Part shown: one piece after another, positions 1-8,179 of the stretch
How positions within the stretch are numbered: position 1 is the stretch's first letter
Layout of the letters: the number at the start of each line of letters is the position of its first letter
Assembly: GCF_900114915.1 (NCBI RefSeq)
Contig: NZ_FOUS01000001.1
Span: 682,001 to 746,000 of the forward strand
Reading direction: 5' to 3'
DNA length: 64,000 nucleotides
Source of the DNA: Bradyrhizobium sp. Rc3b
Lineage (GTDB): Bacteria > Pseudomonadota > Alphaproteobacteria > Rhizobiales > Xanthobacteraceae
The notes under the pieces: generated by a model
What the model saw: only the letters and a program-made list of their open reading frames with translations
Told to the model about the DNA's origin: nothing
Databases searched by the model: none
Position numbers and translations under genes: made by a program

Positions 1-41
1 ACGGGCCCGAGACCGGATGGTGACGCCGTGTGAGGAGCGGA

Positions 42-398
42 ATGAAGATATCGCAAGCGTTCAAGTTCGAGGCGGCGCATCGGCTGCCGAACGTGCCCGA
101 GACCCATCGATGCCGCCGGCTGCACGGTCATTCCTACCGGGTCGAGGTCCAGTTGGACGGGCCGGTCGACCCGCATACCGGCTTCGTCGCGGATTTCTTC
201 GACATCGAAAAAAGCTTCGCCGACATCCTGGGCGCGCTGGATCACCACTGCCTGAACGAGGTCAAAGGCCTCGAGAACCCGACCGCCGAGAATATCGCGA
301 TCTGGATCTGGGACCGGTTGAAGCCGAGCCTTCGACAGCTGTCGGCGGTCCGTGTCTATGAAACGGCGGACTGCTGGGCCGAATATAACGGGCAGTAG
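42..398 (+). CDS. queD: 6-carboxy-5,6,7,8-tetrahydropterin synthase (QueD)
   Basis: Cytosolic T-fold enzyme that turns 7,8-dihydroneopterin triphosphate into 6-carboxytetrahydropterin, an early step to preQ0 and queuosine. The 118-residue product has the usual QueD length. Zinc ligands His13, His28 and His30 (HGH), the catalytic Cys24, the Asp67-His68 pair and Glu107 (VYET) are all visible. ATG at 42 is preferred over the upstream in-frame GTG at 30 because GAGGAG (32-37) sits just before it and the protein then begins MKISQAFKFEAAH, as in the family. A stop codon at 31-33 may end an upstream gene, possibly another queuosine gene, but too little of it is present to name. Confidence 0.93.
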   Translation: MKISQAFKFEAAHRLPNVPETHRCRRLHGHSYRVEVQLDGPVDPHTGFVADFFDIEKSFADILGALDHHCLNEVKGLENPTAENIAIWIWDRLKPSLRQLSAVRVYETADCWAEYNGQ

Positions 399-426
399 CG
401 ATGGCCCTGCGCTGATCCGGCGCGGG

Positions 427-500
427 CCGTCCTTGGCTCGGCTGGATAGAGCATCAAAGGACGGATCTGAGGGGGGCGTTCGAATTGTTCCGGGCGCACC
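427..500 (+). pseudogene. tRNA-Arg(ACG)-like relic
   Basis: About 74 nt can be laid out as a tRNA. The D stem GCTC/GAGC (436-439/449-452) is intact. The anticodon stem 454-458/466-470 pairs at 4 of 5 positions around a 7-nt loop carrying ACG at 461-463. The T loop TTCGAAT (479-485) closes a stem that survives only with several G-U pairs. The acceptor stem pairs at 5 of 7 positions and ends ACC then G. The loop lacks the near-universal U33 (G here) and C32 is also G. The pattern resembles alphaproteobacterial tRNA-Arg(ACG), so I read this as a decayed copy rather than a working gene. Confidence 0.55.
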
Positions 501-522
501 GTTTCGGTAGTAAGTACGTCCC

Positions 523-1425
523 ATGCGTACCATCGATCGCCTGCTCTCCTGCCTCGTTCTGTTCCTTGCAATCGCAGCCATCCCCGCGCTTCCCGCGCGC
601 GCGGCTGAAACCTGCCCGTTCATCAGCGCCAAGGATCTCGCCGCCGCGATGCCGGCGCTCAAATGGTCGCTGATTTCAAATCAGGACGGCCGTGGCTGCA
701 TCTACCAGGCCGGGCGCGGCGACACGATGATGCTCTCCGTGTTCCGCAACCCGGACAAGGACCGCGCCAGGGAATTGTACGCGACCTTCGTCAAGACGCT
801 TGGCGAGCGCATGCCGCTTAACGCAGTCGCCGGGATCGGCGACGAAGGCCAGGGCGGAACGAGCGCGGCCGGCGCAGAGCGCCAGGAGGCCTCGGTCGTC
901 GCCTTGTCCGGCGATTACATTCTGCAGATCACCGTCTATCCGGTCGGCCGGCGTGCCGACGACGCGCTGCTCGGGCCGGTCACCGAAGCCGCGCGCGTGG
1001 CCATCGCCAGCGTGAGCAAGAGCAGCGAGCGGTTCGGCAATTGCGAGTGGCTCACGGCCGCGGATGCCGACGGCTTTCTCGACAAGAGCACGCTGACGGT
1101 CCAGCGCACCGGCGCGGGCAGCTGCATGATGTTCGATCGCGACGCCAACACCATGATCGTCGCGGTGATCGCGACCTCGCGGGACACCGCCATCGGCATG
1201 ATGAAGCGCGCAGGTCCCTGCAAGCACGTGGCGATACAAGAGCTCGGTGGTGAAGCGTTCGGTGAGCATTCCTGCACCAAGGGCAACGGCAACGCCGTCA
1301 CCATCTATGTCTGGAAGAACGGCAGGCAGGCTTCGATCGTGTTTGCCCCGGTCAAGCCGCATCCGGAATCCGGCTCGGTCGAGCGCCTGAAGGCGGTCGC
1401 CGGGCGGGTCTATGGGAAATTGTAG
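523..1425 (+). CDS. secreted protein with two copies of a Cys-containing domain
   Basis: Unrecognised 300-residue exported protein. An N-terminal signal peptide (about residues 1-28, ending PARA-AE) is clear. The mature part appears to be an internal duplication. The first unit starts CPFISAKDLA (Cys31) with a second Cys at 59 (GRGCIYQ). The second starts CEWLTAADAD near residue 175 with a second Cys 27 residues on (GAGSCMMF). The matching spacing and flanking residues suggest two homologous domains, each with one disulfide, probably periplasmic. I cannot assign a function; the layout recalls DUF3558-like secreted proteins but that is only an impression. Confidence 0.75.
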   Translation: MRTIDRLLSCLVLFLAIAAIPALPARAAETCPFISAKDLAAAMPALKWSLISNQDGRGCIYQAGRGDTMMLSVFRNPDKDRARELYATFVKTLGERMPLNAVAGIGDEGQGGTSAAGAERQEASVVALSGDYILQITVYPVGRRADDALLGPVTEAARVAIASVSKSSERFGNCEWLTAADADGFLDKSTLTVQRTGAGSCMMFDRDANTMIVAVIATSRDTAIGMMKRAGPCKHVAIQELGGEAFGEHSCTKGNGNAVTIYVWKNGRQASIVFAPVKPHPESGSVERLKAVAGRVYGKL

Positions 1426-1504
1426 CGGCGGCGTACGACATTGCCGGCGAGAGATGCGCCTTTGGCTCACCGTCCTAGATTAGCCCGTAGGACGCTGGCC
1501 AGCG

Positions 1505-1945
1505 TCAAATGACGCCGCGCTCCCTCAGAAGGGTCTGCTCGTCCCCCGACACCCATCCGAAGACCTTGGGCTCTGCGCCCAAATGCTGGACGAGGTAGTG
1601 GACGTCGAAATCAATCACGACGTCGGATTGGTTCTTGCGGACATACATCGCTCTCCAGGAGACGTGGGCGACGCAATGGTGTTCGTCCAATGGCGCGATG
1701 CGGAGCCCCCGCATCTCCATCGCCTTTGTTCCGATAGCGCGGTAGTGGGCATAGCCCTTAGCAAGGACCTGCTTGAGATGCTCGTCGTTCTTCCCAGTCA
1801 TCACGCCGGCGGGTGTGGCCGCGATGAACTCCGAGGCGTAGAGCGCGGCGACTTCATCCATGTTCACGTCGCCGCGCAGAGACGCCTTGGAGATACTCTC
1901 ATATCGCTCGAACAGCTTCCTGACGTTCGTCTCCATCGTCTTCAT
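1505..1945 (-). CDS. NTF2-like (SnoaL/DUF4440-type) protein
   Basis: A 146-residue soluble protein. Its N-terminal helix (VRKLFERYESISKASLRGD), the segment EVAALYASEFIAATPAGVMTG and the later beta strands fit the cone-shaped NTF2-like fold; the ligand or reaction is unknown. The frame stays open further upstream, but the start is placed at ATG 1945 because GGAGG lies five bases before it. The residues encoded upstream look instead like the C-terminus of a different NTF2-like protein (see the adjacent relic). It is a lone gene facing the secreted protein to its left. Confidence 0.72.
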   Translation of the reverse strand: MKTMETNVRKLFERYESISKASLRGDVNMDEVAALYASEFIAATPAGVMTGKNDEHLKQVLAKGYAHYRAIGTKAMEMRGLRIAPLDEHHCVAHVSWRAMYVRKNQSDVVIDFDVHYLVQHLGAEPKVFGWVSGDEQTLLRERGVI

Positions 1946-1979
1946 AGTCGCCTCCAACGCGTGTCGGGATCGGAAGTCT

Positions 1980-2083
1980 CCGCTGACGTCACTTTCGCAG
2001 GACCAGCTCGCCGTGCGTGGGTTCGTCAAGGTTACGTTGTCGAGCGCCTTGATCAGCCATTTGCCGTCCCGGCGAGTCAGCAC
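1980..2083 (-). pseudogene. C-terminal remnant of an NTF2-like (SgcJ/EcaC-type) protein
   Basis: The translated run LTRRDGKWLIKALDNVTL matches the typical last strand of DUF4440/SgcJ-EcaC proteins (LxRxxGxWxIxAxxN). It lies upstream of, and in frame with, the next gene but directly follows an in-frame TGA. No coherent N-terminal portion is visible in any frame further upstream. It reads as the decayed 3' end of a paralogue next to the surviving gene. Confidence 0.5.
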
Positions 2084-2243
2084 TCACCGACGGCGATCGC
2101 AGCTAGAGGTCCCCGATCTTGACGTTGCCGCCGTCTTCTCCGGATCGTGTTGAAGCTCAACGCATCTTGAAACGGAAAGTTGCCGCGAGCTTAAGCCAAG
2201 GGCGCGTAGGGCCAGTCGGTAGCGAAGCGGCGGCCAATCGGCT

Positions 2244-3020
2244 TCACTGGCCCGCCAGCACCTCCTTGCACTTTGCCGCAAACGCGTTGAGGTACGCGCC
2301 AAGTTCGCCGGCCAGCGCATCGGACCGCTCGACATTTTGCAGGCTCATGTTGAGGGCGTAGACCGGAAGCCCGGCCAGCACGATGGGTGTGGCAACGGCG
2401 AGAACGCCGGGTTGCCACGACACTGCGCAATAACCGTTGCGTTCGACTGAGCGTATCGATGCCCTGACGTCCGCAAGCAGCGCCTTCGTGGCCGCCGCGC
2501 TACGCCGCTTGAACTGCCTCAGCAATCGCTCGCGCTCGGCCTCGGCAATGCCGGCCAGATAAGCGCGCCCGAGCGACGTCAACTCCATCGGGACCTGCTG
2601 ACCCGCGACGACGTTCCGCAGTGCCGCTCGGGGGCTGTAGCGGATCGACTCCAGGTAAACCATCATGGCTCGATCCGCCGTCGCGAGGCCCACGTTGAGC
2701 CGGCGCTTGGCCGATTCGGCCCGCATCATCGGTCCGATCGCGTTGAGCACCGGTGATCCCGTCCGCATGGCGTGACCGATGCTGATGACGGACGCGGCAA
2801 GCCGGTAGGTCCGCATCGCGCGGACTTCGTCGAGCATCCCGGAATTGACCAGCGTTCGCGTCAGCCGGCTGACCGTCGATCGCGGCAGTCCTGTTCGCTC
2901 CGCAATCTCGCCGTTGCCCAGCGTGTCGACGCCGGGCCGGAACGCCCGGAGGATTTCGATGCCCCGTTCGAGCGACCGGTTGCCGTCAACCCCGCCCGCA
3001 TATGTGCGCAGCTGCGCCAC
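2244..3020 (-). CDS. IclR-family transcriptional regulator
   Basis: A 258-residue regulator with an N-terminal winged helix (about residues 12-75, LERGIEILRAF... and recognition helix GLPRSTVSRLTRTL) and a C-terminal IclR effector domain ending in the NGYCAVSWQPGVLAVATPIVL segment. It is divergent from the enoyl-CoA hydratase/acyl-CoA synthetase operon. A 15-bp inverted repeat lies 20 bp upstream of its start, so it probably controls both itself and that operon. The effector is not predictable; a carboxylic acid or its CoA thioester is plausible from the neighbours. Confidence 0.9.
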   Translation of the reverse strand: MAQLRTYAGGVDGNRSLERGIEILRAFRPGVDTLGNGEIAERTGLPRSTVSRLTRTLVNSGMLDEVRAMRTYRLAASVISIGHAMRTGSPVLNAIGPMMRAESAKRRLNVGLATADRAMMVYLESIRYSPRAALRNVVAGQQVPMELTSLGRAYLAGIAEAERERLLRQFKRRSAAATKALLADVRASIRSVERNGYCAVSWQPGVLAVATPIVLAGLPVYALNMSLQNVERSDALAGELGAYLNAFAAKCKEVLAGQ

Positions 3021-3039
3021 ATCAGCCTCCGTCCGGCGT

Positions 3040-3054
3040 TTCCACTAAGTGGAA
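3040..3054. promoter_or_regulatory. candidate IclR operator (inverted repeat)
   Basis: Perfect inverted repeat TTCCAC-TAA-GTGGAA in the divergent promoter between the IclR regulator (start 3020) and the enoyl-CoA hydratase (start 3214). Size and place fit an IclR-type palindrome; binding is inferred. Confidence 0.5.
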
Positions 3055-3213
3055 TTAGGGGGATGTTCCGGCGGGCGCAAGCCGCTATCAGCACCGGGAA
3101 GAAGAATGCCCGGCCGTGCTGGGGCTCAACGAGGAAACGGCACCGCCGAAATCGGCATTCGACATCCGCAATGCGTCGCGGTGATCGATCCGACTCGAAC
3201 CAAGGAGCTTGCC

Positions 3214-4005
3214 ATGTCCTATCAGCTCATCGAATTTTCAGTCGCGGCGGGTGTCGCGACGATTGCATTCAACCGGCCGGACCGACGCAACGCCATGAGC
3301 GACGACATGCGCTCGGAGTTGGTCGCTGCGCTCGAAACCGTGGCCCGGGACAAAGCGATCAAGGCTCTGGTGCTGACGGGGCGCGGCAGTGCGTTCTGCG
3401 CCGGCGGCGACATCAGCGGAATGAAGCGCCGGCTCGAGGCGCCGCAGGGCGACGTCGCATTCAACGGATGGAGCCGTCAGCAGGGCGTGCATCACGTGCA
3501 GTCGCTGCTGCTGGGCCTGCCGAAACCGACGATCGCCGCCGTCAACGGCGCCGCGGCGGGTCTCGGCGCGGACACTGCGCTGGCCTGCGACTTCGTCATG
3601 GCAACGGAGCGATCGAAATTCACCTGGTCCTACATCAAGCGCGGTTTGATCCCCGACGGCGGCGGCCTGTATTTCCTGCCGCGCCGGGTCGGGCTTCCCA
3701 AGGCCAAGGAGCTGATCTTCACCGGACGCGTCGTCGAGGCTGACGAAGCGCTCGCGCTCGGCATCGTCGATCGCAAGGTGGCCTCGAGCGAGCTCCTGCC
3801 GGCCGCGCAGGCCTGGGCGGCCGAACTGGCTCAAGGCTCTCCCACCGCGCTGGCGCTGGGCAAGAAGATCCTGAACGAGACGTTCGAGCATTCCGCCAAC
3901 GACATCTTCAGTCTCGGCAGCCAGGCGCAGGCCATCTGCTACACCAGCGCGGAGCATCGCGACGCGGTGACCGCGTTCCTTGCGCAATCCGCGTCGAAGG
4001 ATTGA
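3214..4005 (+). CDS. enoyl-CoA hydratase/isomerase family protein
   Basis: Crotonase-fold enzyme of 263 residues. The oxyanion-hole segments are visible: GSAFCAGGDISGMKRR near residues 60-75 and NGAAAGLGADTALACDFVMA near 110-130, followed by GLIPDGGGLYFLPRRVG. An acidic residue (Asp of PDGGG) lies where family members carry a catalytic acid. ATG 3214 is chosen because AAGGAG precedes it at 3202-3207. It is followed after 3 nt by the acyl-CoA synthetase, so the two form an operon that probably activates and processes a carboxylic acid. The substrate is unknown. Confidence 0.9.
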   Translation: MSYQLIEFSVAAGVATIAFNRPDRRNAMSDDMRSELVAALETVARDKAIKALVLTGRGSAFCAGGDISGMKRRLEAPQGDVAFNGWSRQQGVHHVQSLLLGLPKPTIAAVNGAAAGLGADTALACDFVMATERSKFTWSYIKRGLIPDGGGLYFLPRRVGLPKAKELIFTGRVVEADEALALGIVDRKVASSELLPAAQAWAAELAQGSPTALALGKKILNETFEHSANDIFSLGSQAQAICYTSAEHRDAVTAFLAQSASKD

Positions 4006-4008
4006 GCC

Positions 4009-6096
4009 ATGGATGCGATCGAACGCCTGATCCGGCCCCGCAGCGTCGCCATCATCGGCGCTTCAGCGGACCCGAGCAAGACGTCGGGGCGGCCGGTGTC
4101 CTATCTCCGGCAGCATGGCTTTGCGGGCGCGATCTATCCCGTCAATCCGAGAGTCGCGAGCATCGGCGGTCTGACTTGCTACCCCGACATCGCCTCGCTG
4201 CCCGATGTGCCTGACGTCGGCCTTGTCCTGCTCGGTGCCGAGCGCGCGCACGTCGCGGTGCGCGAATTGTCCGAGCGGGGCGCCGCCGCGGCGATCGTCC
4301 TTGCCAGTGGCTTCACTGAAACAGGGGCGGAAGGCGCCGAGCGGCAGAAGCAGCTCATGCAGGCCGCCGGCTCCATGCGGATCCTCGGGCCGAACACGAT
4401 CGGCCTCGTCAATCTCACCGACAATATCGTGCTGTCGGCGTCGGGCGCGCTGGCGATGGATGACTTCCCGGCGGGATCCATCGGATTGATCTCGCAAAGC
4501 GGGGGCATTCTCGGCGCCTTGCTGTCGCGCGCCGCGGCGCGCGGGGTCGGTCTGTCGAAGCTGGTGTCGACCAGCAACGAGGCCGATCTCGACCTCGCTG
4601 ATTTCATCGATTTTCTCGCCGACGACAGCGCAACCAAGGTCATCGCGCTCTATGTCGAGGCGATCCGCAATCCGGCTCGCTTTCGCGAGTCGGTTTTGAA
4701 AGCGCGCCGCGCCGGCAAACCAATTGTCGCCTTCAAGATCGGTCGATCGGAAGCGGGCGCACAGGCGGCGGTCTCGCACACCGGCGCGCTGGCCGGCTCC
4801 GATCGCATGTATGACGCCTTGTTCAGGCAAGTCGGCGTGATCCGCGCCAAAACGTTCGAAGACCTGCTCGATATTCCCGCAGCCCTTGGTGCGGGACGGA
4901 AGCTGTCCGGCCGGCGTGTTGCGATCCTCACCTCGACCGGCGGCGCCGGCACGATCGTATCAGACAGTCTCGGCGTCGCCGGCTTTGTGACACCCGCCCC
5001 CGATGCTGAGACGGCCGCGCAATTGCGCGCGCTGCAGTCGGGACCGCAAGCCAACCTCGATCGCAACCCGATCGATGTGACCCTCGCCGGCCTGCAGCCG
5101 GATCTGCTGCGCGCCGCCATCCGCATTCTGCTCGCAAGTCCCTCCTACGATGCGCTGGTCGTCATTGCCGGCTCGTCGGCTGTGGGATCGCCGAGCCTGA
5201 TGGCCGATGCCATCCACGACTGCCTGCCGCTGAGCGACAAGCCCGTCATTGCCTATGTGAGCCCCTACGCGCCCGAGGTGGTTTCCGTCCTCACCCGCCG
5301 AGGCGTCCCGGCCTACACGTCCGCCGAAAGCTGCGCCGCTGCGCTCGACGGGCTCTTGCGGGCCGGAGTGCCGGAGCAGGTCCAGAGACCCACCTTGCCC
5401 CTGACGGCGGCCGATGTCAGCGACTTCCCGGCGGGATCGCTGGATGAGGCTCAAGCCAAGGCGTTGTTCGCCCGCTTTGGTGTTCCGGTCGTGGCGGAGA
5501 AAATGGTCGCAACGGCGAGCGAAGCGGAACAGGCCGCACGAGACTTCGGCGGCCAGGTCGTGCTCAAGATTCTCTCTCGCGAGATCGCGCACAAGAGCGA
5601 TGTCGGTGGCGTCGCGGTCAACCTGACTGCCGAGACGATCAGTGGCCGCCTGACGGCGATGGCAGACGAGGTCGAGGCCAGGGTCGGGACGCGGCCCGAC
5701 CAATTCCTGGTTCAGGAGATGGTTTCCGATGGCGTCGAGATCATTCTCGGAATGCATCGCGATCCCTTGGGAACGGCCATCCTCCTCGGAATGGGCGGCG
5801 TCGCGGCCGAACTGTTCAAGGACACGACGATGCGCCTGCTGCCACCGGACGGCAGCCTCGGCCAGGCCGAGGCCTTCGCGATGGTGCGTGATCTCGTCAC
5901 CTGGCCGTTGCTGGACGGTTTTCGGGACCGGCCGAAATGCGATGTCGAAGCGCTCACAGAAGCGGTCGTCGCTTTCTCGCGCATGGTTGCGCAGCTCGGT
6001 GATCGCCTCGTCGAGGCCGAAATCAATCCGGTCTTCGTGCTGCCGGCGGGCCGGGGCGTGAAGGCGGCAGACGGATTGGTTGTTCTCAATGTCTGA
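4009..6096 (+). CDS. acyl-CoA synthetase (ADP-forming family)
   Basis: A 695-residue fused enzyme of the NDP-forming acetyl-CoA synthetase family. Order: CoA-binding Rossmann domain (about 1-130, RPRSVAIIGASADPSKTSG), two succinyl-CoA-ligase-like domains (about 140-450), and a C-terminal ATP-grasp domain (about 480-695, with VLKILSREIAHKSDVGGV and QEMVSDGVEIILG). The phosphohistidine lies in VSHTGALAGSD near residue 257. It forms a CoA thioester from a carboxylate with ATP giving ADP and phosphate. It follows the hydratase by 3 nt, and its stop lies 22 bp upstream of the Bug protein start. Confidence 0.9.
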   Translation: MDAIERLIRPRSVAIIGASADPSKTSGRPVSYLRQHGFAGAIYPVNPRVASIGGLTCYPDIASLPDVPDVGLVLLGAERAHVAVRELSERGAAAAIVLASGFTETGAEGAERQKQLMQAAGSMRILGPNTIGLVNLTDNIVLSASGALAMDDFPAGSIGLISQSGGILGALLSRAAARGVGLSKLVSTSNEADLDLADFIDFLADDSATKVIALYVEAIRNPARFRESVLKARRAGKPIVAFKIGRSEAGAQAAVSHTGALAGSDRMYDALFRQVGVIRAKTFEDLLDIPAALGAGRKLSGRRVAILTSTGGAGTIVSDSLGVAGFVTPAPDAETAAQLRALQSGPQANLDRNPIDVTLAGLQPDLLRAAIRILLASPSYDALVVIAGSSAVGSPSLMADAIHDCLPLSDKPVIAYVSPYAPEVVSVLTRRGVPAYTSAESCAAALDGLLRAGVPEQVQRPTLPLTAADVSDFPAGSLDEAQAKALFARFGVPVVAEKMVATASEAEQAARDFGGQVVLKILSREIAHKSDVGGVAVNLTAETISGRLTAMADEVEARVGTRPDQFLVQEMVSDGVEIILGMHRDPLGTAILLGMGGVAAELFKDTTMRLLPPDGSLGQAEAFAMVRDLVTWPLLDGFRDRPKCDVEALTEAVVAFSRMVAQLGDRLVEAEINPVFVLPAGRGVKAADGLVVLNV

Positions 6097-6118
6097 ACAA
6101 AATCGGATGGAGCTTCTT

Positions 6119-7142
6119 ATGGCCAGTGGCGAAATCATCAATCATGATCGCGCGCGCGGAAAGGGTGTCGTCGTGCGGCGCCGGCGAGGTCTCGTCGTGC
6201 TCGCCTGTGCTGTCGTCTCGGGGCTCGGACTGACGCCGGCGCGCGCCGAATATCCCGACAAGATCATCAAGATCGTGGTGCCCTTCGCAGCCGGCGGCGG
6301 GACCGACATCATGGCGCGAACGACGGCGCAGGAGATCCAGACGGATCTCGGCAAGTCCGTCATCATCGAGAACAAGCCCGGCGCCGGAACCATCATCGGG
6401 ACCCAGACGGTGGCGACCAGCGAGCCCGACGGCTATTCGCTCCTGATGGCGACCTTCGCGCACGCGGTCAATCCGAGCCTGTACAAAAAGCTGCCGTTCG
6501 ATCCGCACAAGGATTTCGCGGCGGTATCGCTGATCGCGCGATCCTTCAATATTGTCGTCGTCAACCCGGCCTCCAAGATCAACTCGATCTCCGATTTGAT
6601 CGCAGAAGCCAAGGCCAATCCGGGCAAGCTCAATTTCGGGACATTCGGCACCGGCACCTCGGCCCATCTCGCCGGCGAGCTGTTCAATGCGATGGCCAAG
6701 GTCAAGATGACGGCGGTGCCCTACAAGGGTGCGGCGCCCGCGATCAGCGATCTCTTGGGCGGCCAGATCGACGTGATGTTCACCACCGTGGCAAGCGCGG
6801 CCTCGCTGGTGGCTGCGGGCCAGCTCCGGGCGCTGGCTGTCACGTCCGCCGAACGTTCGGCGGCATTTCCGCAATTGCCTGCTGTCGCCGAGGCCGGGGT
6901 GCCCGGCTATGCCGCCGAATCCTGGTACGGATTGTACGCTCCGGCCAAGACGCCCGCGCCGGTGATTGCGCGTCTCAATCAGGCAATCGCAAAGGCGGTT
7001 CAGTCCGGCGCGTTCAAGAAGCTGGAGGCCAAAAGGCCTCATCATGGTCGGCGGCGCTCCGGAACAGCTCGATCGCTATGTCGGGCAGGAGGAGGAACGC
7101 TGGCGCAAGCTGGTCAAGGACGCCAACATCGAGGTGCAATAG
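6119..7142 (+). pseudogene. Bug/TctC tripartite tricarboxylate transporter receptor, frameshifted
   Basis: Periplasmic solute-binding protein of the TctC/Bug family: signal peptide ending TPARA, then YPDKIIKIVVPFAAGGGTD and later PDGYSLLMA, PYKGAAPAISDLLGGQIDVMF. Reading fails near residue 305 at a run of four A (7030-7033). Removing one A restores KGLIMVGGAPEQLDRYVGQ..., the normal family ending, with a stop at 7140-7142 and a 340-residue protein. As written, translation continues out of frame to 7393. ATG 6119 is preferred for its GGAG at 6109-6112, though ATG 6089 is possible. No TctA/TctB membrane genes are nearby. It may be a real mutation or a sequencing slip. Confidence 0.85.
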
Positions 7143-7239
7143 GACAGCAGGAGGGCGCCTGCGCATTGCCGGAACATTGCGCAAGCACGCTCCGCTATCT
7201 GTCCTCGCTAGAGTGTTTTGCTCGGTCGGATGACAGCCC

Positions 7240-7653
7240 TCATTCGGAGACGGCGAGAACGGTCAGCCCCCTGGTGCGCTTGTCCGGCGTCTCGAACTCG
7301 ATCCGCTGCCCCACCGAGAGGCCAATCAGGGCCGCTCCAACAGGCGTCAGAATCGAGACCCGGTTGAGTTCGATGTTCGCCTCGTGCGGATAGACCAGCA
7401 CGATCTCCCGGCTGGCACCTGTCCCGTCATCACGATAGGTTACTTTGGAGCCCATCCTGACCACGCCGCGCAAATCGTTCTCTGCGGCGACCGACGCCCG
7501 TTCCAGTTCGCGCGCCAGAAACTGGGCGACACGAGGGAACAGATCCATGGTCGAATTCGCCAGCGAGCTGAGACGCCGCGATTCGTCTTCAGTGATCTTG
7601 ATCGGCGGCAACGCCGGCTGGTCTCGCCGAATCTCGGTTTCGAAGTTGTGCAT
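7240..7653 (-). CDS. rnk: Rnk-like nucleoside diphosphate kinase regulator (GreA/GreB C-domain)
   Basis: A 137-residue protein with a short helical N-terminus and the GreA/GreB C-terminal FKBP-like domain (VRMGSKVTYRDDGTG... IVLVYPHEANIELNRVSILTPVGAALIGLSVGQ). This is the Rnk architecture: such proteins bind RNA polymerase and compete with Gre factors and DksA. ATG 7653 is chosen because AGGAG lies six bases before it; a longer in-frame reading upstream has no ribosome site. It lies 10 nt downstream of a second protein of the same family, so the two are probably co-transcribed. Confidence 0.85.
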   Translation of the reverse strand: MHNFETEIRRDQPALPPIKITEDESRRLSSLANSTMDLFPRVAQFLARELERASVAAENDLRGVVRMGSKVTYRDDGTGASREIVLVYPHEANIELNRVSILTPVGAALIGLSVGQRIEFETPDKRTRGLTVLAVSE

Positions 7654-7663
7654 TTGATGTCTC

Positions 7664-8125
7664 CTATGCTGCGGTTGGTCCGGGATCGTCATCGAGCGGC
7701 TTGCGCCGATGAGCCCGGAAGAGCGGGACGACGTTGGGGCTTGATTGGGTCACGTTCTGAACCCTGACGACGTTCAGGCAGCCGGCGAGGATGTATGGCA
7801 TTTGGTCGCCGACCTGCAGGCCGATCAAGGCTGCCCCCAAAGGTGTCAGAACCGAAATGCGGGCGGGATCCGACCCACACTCCTCGGGCCAGACCAATTG
7901 CACGACGCGACGCGGAACGCCCCAATTCGTGCAATAGGTGACCCATGATCCAACGGTCACCCGCGAACGGAGATCGTCCCAATCGTTCGGTACGATGTCA
8001 GCGCGGTTGATCTCACTGATGAGAAATATCCCGTCCAAATCGCCTTTTTGGGCGGCAAGGCGGGCAAGCTGTTCGAGTCGCGGATAGTCCGATGCGGTGA
8101 GCGCGATTTTTGGAAGAGGCAGCAC
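7664..8125 (-). CDS. GreA/GreB C-terminal domain protein (Rnk-like paralogue)
   Basis: A 153-residue protein with the same layout as its downstream neighbour: N-terminal helical stretch (TASDYPRLEQLARLA) then a GreA-C-like domain (RVTVGSWVTYCTNWGVPRRVVQLVWPEECG... ISVLTPLGAALIGLQVGDQMPY). The start is set at GTG 8125, preceded by AAGGAG and a 6-nt spacer; a TTG at 8146 is the alternative. It is quite diverged from the neighbouring Rnk protein, so the pair looks like an old tandem duplication, perhaps with split roles at RNA polymerase. Function is inferred from fold only. Confidence 0.8.
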   Translation of the reverse strand: MLPLPKIALTASDYPRLEQLARLAAQKGDLDGIFLISEINRADIVPNDWDDLRSRVTVGSWVTYCTNWGVPRRVVQLVWPEECGSDPARISVLTPLGAALIGLQVGDQMPYILAGCLNVVRVQNVTQSSPNVVPLFRAHRRKPLDDDPGPTAA

Positions 8126-8179
8126 GGCACACTCCTTCTGCTTCAAGACGACCTCTCAGGGCGAGGTCACGAAAGCTGG

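Noticed and set aside
1..33. Possible C-terminal tail of an upstream gene ending at the TGA at 31-33
   Set aside because: Only ten codons are visible and no family can be recognised.
4960..6141. Long minus-strand open frame opposite the acyl-CoA synthetase
   Set aside because: Antisense frame produced by high GC; the plus-strand protein has complete family motifs.
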